NCBI GenBank assembly: GCA_946886065.1
Contig: CAMPHU010000030.1
Coordinates: 1-30,684 of the forward strand
From: an uncultured Massilia sp.
GTDB lineage: Bacteria; Pseudomonadota; Gammaproteobacteria; Burkholderiales; Burkholderiaceae
DNA: 30,684 bases
Direction: 5' to 3'
A program made the position numbers and the translations under genes. The number at the start of each line of letters is the position of its first letter. Position 1 is the stretch's first letter. The notes under the pieces were generated by a model that did not search any database, was not told the DNA's origin, and saw only the letters and a program-made list of their open reading frames with translations. Below, piece after piece: positions 24,856 through 30,684 of the stretch.

Positions 24856-27075
24856 TCATGCCGCGATTCTGCGCGCCTGCTCCTTGAGCCATGCCTGCAA
24901 ATCCTCGGGGCTCAGGGGCCGCGAGAACAGGTAGCCCTGCGCCAGCGGGCAACCCAATTGGCGCAGGATCTCCGCCTGGCGCTCGTCCTCCACGCCCTCC
25001 GCGATCACCGACAATCCCAGGTTGCGTCCCAGTTGCACCACCATCTGGGCGATGCTGCTTCCGCGCGCCGAGCCGGTGATCTCGGTGACGAAGGCGCGGT
25101 CGATCTTGAGCCGGTCCACCTGCAGGCGCTGCAGGTGCGACAGCGAGGAGAAGCCGGTGCCGAAATCGTCGATCGCGATCGAGACGCCGGTGCGCTTGAC
25201 CTGGGCCAGCTTTTCCACCAGCAGGGCCGGTTCTTCCATGGCCATCGATTCCGTGATCTCGAGCTCGATGTACTCGGGCGGCGCGCCCGTGTCTTCGAGC
25301 GCGCGGCCCAGCATGTCGAGGAAGTGCGGGTGGCGGAACTGGACCTGGGACACGTTCACCGACATCGTGAAATCAAGGTGCCCGGCCTGGCGCAGGCGCA
25401 TCAGCTCCGCGCAGGCCTGGCGCAGCACCCATTCGCCGATCTCGACGATCAGGCCGGAATATTCGGCGATCGGAATGAAGCGGTCCGGCGGCACCAGGCG
25501 GCCGTCTTCAAGGCGCCAGCGCAGCAGCGCCTCCGCGCCGAAGGGGCGGTCGGCTTTCAGATCGACCTGGGGCTGGTAGGCCAGGAACAGCTGGCCGCGC
25601 TGGAAGCCGCTGCGCAGCGCGTGCATCATGCGCACCCGCTCGCGGATCTCGACGCCCATGCTGCGCGAGAAGTAGAAATGGCCGGCGCGCTGCTGCGACT
25701 TGGCGCGCTTGAGGGCGATGTCGGCATCCTTGAGCGCGTCCGCGCCACTGCCGTCGTGCTCGCCCAGGCGCACCAGGCCGAGGGTGGCCGACACTTGCAC
25801 GTCCTGTCCGTCGATCTGGAAGGGTTCGCGGAACAAGGCCTGGATCGGGGCCGGCTGCACGGCAGCGGCATCGCCCAGGACGCAGAAGATGTCGCCGCCG
25901 ATGCGCGCCACCTGCAGGCCCGCATCCAGGCGCGTCTTCAGGCGCCGCCCGACCGCGACCAGCAGCAGGTCGCCGAAGTGGTGGCCGAGGGCGTCATTGG
26001 TTTCCGCAAAATGATCCAGGTCGACCAGGGCCAGGATCGCCTGGCCGCGTTGCGGCGAGGACAGGGTGGCGTCGACCAGTTCCACCAGGCGCGTGCGGTT
26101 GGGCAGGCAGGTCAGGGGATCGTGGAAGGCGGCCTGGTTCAGGCGGCTCACCAGTTCGACGTTGTCGAGGCTGACCGCCACCAGCCCGGCGAAGACTTGC
26201 AGCAGGCGCTGCTCGGTCTCGCCGATGGGGCGGTCGAGCGGCACGCAGGCCACGAAGTCGCGGCCCGCCTTGCCGGGGAAATACAGGGTCAGGAGGCCGT
26301 CGTCGACCATGCCGCGGCGCGTGACCATGGCGCGATCGATGGCGATGGCGAGGTGGCCGCCGCGCTGGCCGCCCAGTTCGCGTCCGTCGAGGTGGCGGCA
26401 GGCGCCGCTGGCGGCCACCGCGTGCAGCACGTCGGGATGGGCGTGACCGGTTTCGCGCACGCACAGCACGCCTTCGGCCGGCTGGCCGAGCAGGCGCCCG
26501 AGCTGGTCCAGGATGCCGACCGCGACGTCGCGCACCCCGTGCAGGGCCATCAGTTCGGCGCCGGCGGCGACGATGCGCTCCAGGCCCAGGCGGTTCTCGT
26601 CCAGGGCCCGGATCTGCTGGTAGGAGCGGATCGCGGCGGCCACCGTCGTATACAGCTTGGTGCGGGTCAGCTCGGACTTGGTCCGGTAATCGTTGATGTC
26701 GTAGCCGCGGATGGCTTCCATCTCGGGCGCGTAGCCGGGCTGGCCGGTGCGCAGGATGATGCGCACATCCGTCAGGCCGAGTTCGTGGCGGATGCGGCGC
26801 ACCAGCGCCAGTCCGGCGTCGGCGCTCTCCATCACAACGTCGAGCAGGACGACGGCGATGTCGGCTTCGCGGCGCAGCAGCGCGAAGGCCTCGGCGGCCG
26901 AGTAGGCGTGCAGGAAACTGAGCCGCCGTCCCTGCATCTCCACGTTGCCCAGTGCGAAGGTGGTGGTCGAATGCACGTCGGCGTCGTCGTCCACCACCAG
27001 GATGCGCCATGCAGGGGCAGGGGATGCCGAACCGTCTTCCGCCTCGTCGGCGAAGACGAGGTCATCATGGCTCAT
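24856..27075 (-). CDS. Response regulator with DUF3369, degenerate GGDEF and intact EAL domains (c-di-GMP phosphodiesterase)
   Basis: A 739-residue protein. The receiver domain is about 23-150, with acidic Asp29/Asp30, phospho-acceptor Asp79 (VVLLDVVM) and Lys133. A DUF3369-type linker/sensor region is about 160-310. A GGDEF domain (about 312-470) has RIGGDIF in place of GGDEF, losing the catalytic Glu, so cyclase activity is unlikely. The EAL domain (about 485-735) keeps EALLRW (515-517), ELEITES, the metal-binding IDDFGTGFSSL (Asp636/637), KIDRAFV and AEGVED, so it should hydrolyse c-di-GMP under phosphorelay control. The start at 27075 is supported by AAGGA; the frame is open 15 codons further. 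No cognate histidine kinase gene is adjacent. Confidence 0.93.
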   Translation of the reverse strand: MSHDDLVFADEAEDGSASPAPAWRILVVDDDADVHSTTTFALGNVEMQGRRLSFLHAYSAAEAFALLRREADIAVVLLDVVMESADAGLALVRRIRHELGLTDVRIILRTGQPGYAPEMEAIRGYDINDYRTKSELTRTKLYTTVAAAIRSYQQIRALDENRLGLERIVAAGAELMALHGVRDVAVGILDQLGRLLGQPAEGVLCVRETGHAHPDVLHAVAASGACRHLDGRELGGQRGGHLAIAIDRAMVTRRGMVDDGLLTLYFPGKAGRDFVACVPLDRPIGETEQRLLQVFAGLVAVSLDNVELVSRLNQAAFHDPLTCLPNRTRLVELVDATLSSPQRGQAILALVDLDHFAETNDALGHHFGDLLLVAVGRRLKTRLDAGLQVARIGGDIFCVLGDAAAVQPAPIQALFREPFQIDGQDVQVSATLGLVRLGEHDGSGADALKDADIALKRAKSQQRAGHFYFSRSMGVEIRERVRMMHALRSGFQRGQLFLAYQPQVDLKADRPFGAEALLRWRLEDGRLVPPDRFIPIAEYSGLIVEIGEWVLRQACAELMRLRQAGHLDFTMSVNVSQVQFRHPHFLDMLGRALEDTGAPPEYIELEITESMAMEEPALLVEKLAQVKRTGVSIAIDDFGTGFSSLSHLQRLQVDRLKIDRAFVTEITGSARGSSIAQMVVQLGRNLGLSVIAEGVEDERQAEILRQLGCPLAQGYLFSRPLSPEDLQAWLKEQARRIAA

Positions 27076-27325
27076 GGGCACGTCCTTCAAGGCGCACGAG
27101 GGCGTCATCGATGCGGGCATGTATTACTTCTCCAGGTTGCTCGGCATGTGTCGGGCCAGTATATATGCAATTAACTATGAGAAAGTCACCAATTCCCTCA
27201 AAGCATAAAAATATATCCTTGCGGCAATGAATTTTACATCAGTGCAACATCGGCGGTCTCCTACGGCATCCGGGGCGTACTGGTAAAATGCTCATTCGAC
27301 CAATCCCTTTGAGAAGAAGTACACC
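27076..27325. other. 250-base divergent intergenic region (REC/EAL gene and aroC)
   Basis: This A/T-richer region separates the divergent REC/EAL and aroC genes. On the minus strand a TATATA/TATACT stretch around 27158-27166 may be the -10 of the REC/EAL gene, giving a leader of about 75 bases. On the plus strand an extended -10 for aroC lies at 27281-27289. I see no gene, convincing RNA structure or repeat in the rest. Confidence 0.5.
27281..27289 (+). promoter_or_regulatory. aroC: Extended -10 promoter element of aroC
   Basis: TGG followed by TAAAAT fits an extended -10 element (TGn plus five of six consensus bases). Transcription would start near 27296, about 30 bases before the aroC ATG, which has GAGAAG as ribosome site. 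The -35 region (27261-27266) is poor, as is common with extended -10 promoters. Confidence 0.55.
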
Positions 27326-28417
27326 ATGTCCGGCAACTCATTTGGCAAGCTGTTTTCCGTAACCACTTTCGGCGAGTCGCACGGCCCGGCCATCGGCTGC
27401 GTCATCGACGGCTGCCCGCCCGGCATGGCCTTGAGCGAAGCCGACATCCAGCCCGAGCTGGACCGCCGCAAGCCCGGCACCTCGCGCCACGTGACCCAGC
27501 GCCAGGAAGCCGACCGCGTCCAGATCCTGTCCGGCGTGTACGAGGGCGTCACGACCGGCACCCCGATCGCGCTGCTGATCCAGAACGAAGACCAGCGCAG
27601 CAAGGACTACGGCAACATCGCCGAGAGCTTCCGTCCAGGTCACGCAGACTACACCTACTGGCACAAGTACGGCGTGCGCGACCCGCGCGGCGGCGGCCGT
27701 TCGTCGGCGCGCCTGACGGCGCCGGTGGTGGGGGCGGGCGCGGTGGCCAAGAAGTGGCTGCGCGAGCAGTACGGCACCGAATTTTTCGGCTGCATGAGCG
27801 CGCTCGGCGACATCGCGGTGCCGTTCGAGGCGTGGGAGCACGTGCATGCTAATCCCTTCTTCGCGGCGACCTCGGACGCGGACCTGATCGCGCGCATGGA
27901 AGCCGCGATGGACGAATTGCGCCGCGCCGGCGACTCGATCGGCGCGCGCATCGACGTGGTGGCGCGCAAGGTGCCGGTGGGCCTGGGCCAGCCGATCTAC
28001 GACAAGCTCGATGCCGACATCGCCTATGCGATGATGGGGATTAATGCGGTCAAGGGCGTCGAAATCGGGGCCGGCTTCGCCTCGGTGGCGCAGAAGGGCT
28101 CGGAGCATGGCGACGAGCTGACGCCGGAAGGCTTCGTGGGGAATAACGCGGGCGGCGTGCTGGGCGGGATCTCGACGGGGCAGGACATCACGGTGTCGAT
28201 CGCGATCAAGCCGACGTCCTCGATCCGCACGCCGCGCAGGTCGATCGACAAGCAGGGCAATCCGGTGATGGTGGAGACTTTCGGGCGCCACGATCCTTGC
28301 GTGGGGATCCGGGCGACGCCGATCGCGGAGGCGATGCTGGCGCTGGTGCTGATCGATCACGCGCTCATGAACCGGGCGCAGTGTGGGGATGTGGAAGTCG
28401 GTACGCCAAGGATTTAA
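27326..28417 (+). CDS. aroC: Chorismate synthase
   Basis: A full-length 363-residue chorismate synthase, the last step of the shikimate pathway: 5-enolpyruvylshikimate-3-phosphate to chorismate, using reduced FMN. Signatures visible are the N-terminal [15 protein letters not shown], the [16 protein letters not shown] region binding substrate and flavin, [11 protein letters not shown] near residue 118, the [14 protein letters not shown] segment near 270 and [11 protein letters not shown] near 292. It supplies aromatic amino acids and p-aminobenzoate for folate. It stands alone here with its own promoter and is convergent with the HDOD gene. Confidence 0.98.
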   Translation: MSGNSFGKLFSVTTFGESHGPAIGCVIDGCPPGMALSEADIQPELDRRKPGTSRHVTQRQEADRVQILSGVYEGVTTGTPIALLIQNEDQRSKDYGNIAESFRPGHADYTYWHKYGVRDPRGGGRSSARLTAPVVGAGAVAKKWLREQYGTEFFGCMSALGDIAVPFEAWEHVHANPFFAATSDADLIARMEAAMDELRRAGDSIGARIDVVARKVPVGLGQPIYDKLDADIAYAMMGINAVKGVEIGAGFASVAQKGSEHGDELTPEGFVGNNAGGVLGGISTGQDITVSIAIKPTSSIRTPRRSIDKQGNPVMVETFGRHDPCVGIRATPIAEAMLALVLIDHALMNRAQCGDVEVGTPRI

Positions 28418-28429
28418 AGGCTAAGGCAA

Positions 28430-28455
28430 CTTGGGCCCCTTGGCGGGGGCCCAGG
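28430..28455. terminator. GC-rich hairpin after aroC
   Basis: TGGGCCCC (28432-28439) and GGGGCCCA (28446-28453) form a perfect 8-bp stem around a six-base loop, extendable to ten pairs with one G-T. It sits 14 bases after the aroC stop and before the convergent HDOD gene's stop. There is no T-run on either strand, so termination is plausible but not demonstrated by sequence. Confidence 0.45.
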
Positions 28456-28475
28456 TTCGGATCGCCGAGACAATC

Positions 28476-29969
28476 TCAAACGCGGGTGGCGATCGCCTCC
28501 AACTGATGCCGCCGTTCGACGGTCCGCACCACCAGCCCGCGCAAGTCATTCAGCAGCGCAAACTCCGTCTGGCTCAGGATCACCGACGGGAAGCTGTCGT
28601 CCCAATCCCCGTAAATGAAGCCCGCCGGCTGCCCGTGCGCGCACAGCGGAATCACCACGAAGCAGCGCGCCTCCGACAGCGTGCCTTTCCACCAGCCCGG
28701 CAGCTTGACCGCGAACTTGGCGTCGCGCGCGTTCTCGATGAAGATCACGCGGTCGCTCCCGAGCGCCGCATGGAAGACGTTCGGCTCGTAGACGTCGTCG
28801 AAGATCAGGTTCGGCAGCAGCGCCTTGGCGTTGTCGCCGAAGCCGATGCGCGCCGAGTACTTGCCGTCGCGGCGGTTGCGCAGGAAAGCGAAGGAGCGGG
28901 TGAAGGACAGCCCGTTGTGCATGGTCTCCAGCGCCATCGAGATCATCTGGCCCGCGGTGGCATTCGGCCCGGCGTCGCGCATGTCGGCCACGCCGCTCAT
29001 CAGGATCTTGTTGCCGGCCATGCGCTTGCGGGTCGCCATGGCTTCCTTGGCGCGCTTTTCCAGCGGCTTGGCCAGCGGCGCGATGGACAGGTCCGATACC
29101 GCATCCGTCTTGGCCTTGTCGATCGCGCCCAGGATGCCGGTCGGCTCCACGCCCAGCATCGGCGAGAAGGTCTCGGCCAGCGAGGCCACGCGCGCGGCGC
29201 CGGCTTCGTCGTCGGCCCACAGGGCGTCGGCGGCCAGGGTCGACATGGTGCCCAATGCGGCCAGCCAGTCGTCGTGGCCGAAGCCTTCGCCGCGCTCGGC
29301 CGGCTCGACCCGGCGCATGCCCGCGATCAGGTTGCGCGGCAGGCCCCAGTAGCCGGCGGTGGCGCGGCCGATGTCTTCCAGCGACATGCCGAGCACCGTC
29401 TCGGCTGCCGTTTGTTCCTTCCCGGCGCCGGCGCTCTCGCCCATCTGGGTCCAGCGTTCCGGCATGTAGAAGGTGATCATCATCCGGCCCAGCGAGTGCA
29501 GGATCGAGCAGACCACCGCTTCCTCCGGGTCGCGCGTGGCCGCGCTGGCGGCCACCTGCTGCGCCACCATCCCGGCCAGCACCGCCTTTTCCATCTCGAT
29601 GTGGGCGGCCTCGGTGTCCGGCGTGTTGCGGCTCAGTTCCTCGATCAGCTTCAGGCCGAGGGCCAGGTGGCCGATCGCCTCGGTACCCAGCACCAGCACC
29701 GCCTTGGAGACGGTGTTGATGCGTTGGCCGAAGGCGGAGTACATGCTGCTGTTCGCCAGGCGCAGCACCTTCTGGGTGAGCACGGGATCGGACAGGACGG
29801 TCTGGGTCATCGAGAACTCACGCTCGTCCTCGCCGCGCATAGAGGCGAGGATGGCGTTGATCGCCTTGGTGAATCCGGGCATGTCGCCCTGGCGGCGGAT
29901 ACGTTCCCACAGCAGGGCGAGGGTGGCTTCCCCCTTCGGCGAGCGCACGGTGTCGGCTTGTGTCGTCAT
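28476..29969 (-). CDS. HDOD-domain signalling protein with C-terminal GAF-like domain
   Basis: A 497-residue protein without membrane segments. The HDOD domain covers about 20-230 (MPGFTKAINAILASM, SDPVLTQKVLRLANSSMY, VSKAVLVLGTEAIGHLAL, SILHSLGRMMITFYMP). It is an HD-like fold lacking the full catalytic metal motif and is taken to act as a protein-interaction module in signalling. A helical linker follows, then a GAF-like region (about 330-485; SFTRSFAFLRN, RCFVVIPLCAHGQPAGFIYGDW). Its ATG overlaps the stop of the upstream EAL gene by four bases, so the two are translationally coupled and probably work together in c-di-GMP signalling. The exact role is unknown. Confidence 0.9.
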   Translation of the reverse strand: MTTQADTVRSPKGEATLALLWERIRRQGDMPGFTKAINAILASMRGEDEREFSMTQTVLSDPVLTQKVLRLANSSMYSAFGQRINTVSKAVLVLGTEAIGHLALGLKLIEELSRNTPDTEAAHIEMEKAVLAGMVAQQVAASAATRDPEEAVVCSILHSLGRMMITFYMPERWTQMGESAGAGKEQTAAETVLGMSLEDIGRATAGYWGLPRNLIAGMRRVEPAERGEGFGHDDWLAALGTMSTLAADALWADDEAGAARVASLAETFSPMLGVEPTGILGAIDKAKTDAVSDLSIAPLAKPLEKRAKEAMATRKRMAGNKILMSGVADMRDAGPNATAGQMISMALETMHNGLSFTRSFAFLRNRRDGKYSARIGFGDNAKALLPNLIFDDVYEPNVFHAALGSDRVIFIENARDAKFAVKLPGWWKGTLSEARCFVVIPLCAHGQPAGFIYGDWDDSFPSVILSQTEFALLNDLRGLVVRTVERRHQLEAIATRV

Positions 29970-30684
29970 GGTTTGACCGTCCGGGTCTCGGAAGGCAGGA
30001 GAGCGGTATAAAGGTTTTCCTTGAGGGCGGCCAGGGCCACGTTGGCCGGCATCGGCTTGCCGGTCAGGTAGCCCTGCACGTAATGCACCCCCTGGCCATC
30101 GAGCCAGGACAGCTGTTCCTCGGTCTCGACGCCTTCGGCCACGACCGACAGGTCGAGGTGCTTGGCCAGGTCGAGCACGGCGTTGCAGATGGCGGCGTCC
30201 TTGGTGGCTTCCGGCAGGTCTTTGACGAAGGCGCGGTCGACCTTGAGGACGGAAATGGGAAAGCGCTTGAGATAGGCCAGCGAGGAATAGCCGGTGCCGA
30301 AGTCGTCGATCGCGATGCGCGCCTCGCGCTCGGCCATCTTGGCCAGGATGGCTTCGGCGTGCAGCGGGTCGACCATCAGCGTGCCTTCGGTGATTTCGAG
30401 CACCAGCTGGCGGCCCGGGGTGCCGGAGAAGGCCAGGGCGTCGTCGAGCACCTGCAGGAAGCGGTCGCTGCGGAACTGGCGCGGGCTGATGTTGACCGAG
30501 ATGTAGAGTTCGCGGCCCGCCACTTCCTGGAACTGGCGGATCTGCATGCAGGCGGCCTTCAGCGCCCAGGCGCCCAGCAGGTTGATCAGGCCGTTGGTTT
30601 CGGCGATCGGGATGAAGCGGCCCGGCGGCACCATGCCCAGGGTCGGGTGCTTCCAGCGCATCAGGGTCTCGAAGCCCTCGATGG
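29966..30684 (-). CDS. EAL-domain protein, 5' part beyond the window (c-di-GMP phosphodiesterase type)
   Basis: Only the C-terminal 238 or so residues are inside the window; the frame is open through the right edge. They form most of an EAL domain: GFETLMRWKHP (ETL in place of EAL), PGRFIPIAETNGLI, SVNISPRQF, LEITEGTL, the metal-binding AIDDFGTGYSSLAYLKRF, KVDRAFV, VAEGVETEEQ and QGYLTGKPMP. Apart from the conservative Ala-to-Thr in the signature the metal-binding residues appear intact, so c-di-GMP hydrolysis is likely. Upstream domains (PAS, GGDEF or receiver) cannot be seen. Its TGA overlaps the ATG of the HDOD gene. Confidence 0.92.
   Translation of the reverse strand, partial: IEGFETLMRWKHPTLGMVPPGRFIPIAETNGLINLLGAWALKAACMQIRQFQEVAGRELYISVNISPRQFRSDRFLQVLDDALAFSGTPGRQLVLEITEGTLMVDPLHAEAILAKMAEREARIAIDDFGTGYSSLAYLKRFPISVLKVDRAFVKDLPEATKDAAICNAVLDLAKHLDLSVVAEGVETEEQLSWLDGQGVHYVQGYLTGKPMPANVALAALKENLYTALLPSETRTVKP

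Noticed and set aside
24958..27174. Long plus-strand open frame opposite the REC/EAL gene
   Set aside because: Antisense shadow; the minus-strand frame has receiver, GGDEF-like and EAL motifs.

Overview
This window reads as ordinary chromosome from a high-GC betaproteobacterium. Oxalobacteraceae (Massilia-like) is my best inference. It rests on the high GC and strong G/C bias at third codon positions, the wrbA-DUF2069 pair, the LdcA-type decarboxylase and the dense c-di-GMP signalling genes. I see no rRNA, tRNA, insertion sequence, phage gene or CRISPR array. Genes fill nearly everything, and no gene-free stretch exceeds 300 bases. The largest gaps are about 250 bp at 27076-27325, 226 bp at 3857-4082, 194 bp at 11748-11941 and 177 bp at 6342-6518.

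Left part (1-8.6 kb): the 3' end of an intradiol-dioxygenase-like gene, apparently frameshifted near its end; an alpha/beta hydrolase; a small lipoprotein divergent from dcd (dCTP deaminase); a short cation-diffusion-facilitator protein; and, convergent with it, an ECF41 sigma factor that carries its own ECF41-type promoter. Next come a minus-strand Orn/Lys/Arg decarboxylase with a strong terminator, a DUF4337 membrane protein, folA and thyA.

Middle (8.6-20.3 kb), all minus strand: a threonine-aldolase-like PLP enzyme just upstream of thyA, then a Cache-domain chemoreceptor. Beyond these lies a tight seven-gene run transcribed from 20296 down to 11942: wrbA, DUF2069, an FAD-linked 2-hydroxyacid dehydrogenase, a DUF4124 protein, an FtsX-type ABC permease, an AttH/carotenoid-hydratase-like lipocalin protein and an MsbA-like ABC exporter. 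The permease/AttH pair has no dedicated ATPase gene beside it.

Right part (20.3-30.7 kb): a YihY-family membrane protein (+); a minus-strand trio of O-acetylhomoserine sulfhydrylase, alpha/beta hydrolase and Mpo1-like (DUF962) protein; a CBS-domain protein (+); a response regulator with a degenerate GGDEF and an intact EAL domain (-); aroC (+); and an HDOD protein translationally overlapped with an EAL protein that runs off the right edge (-). So two c-di-GMP phosphodiesterase-type proteins flank aroC.

Functional threads: nucleotide and folate metabolism (dcd, thyA, folA, threonine aldolase), c-di-GMP and chemotaxis signalling, and envelope or export functions. I did not find a clear new multi-gene system. 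The best leads are the ECF41 self-promoter without the usual partner genes, the Tyr-to-His change at a predicted iron ligand of the first gene, the ATPase-less FtsX/AttH pair, and several unexplained dyads in leaders.
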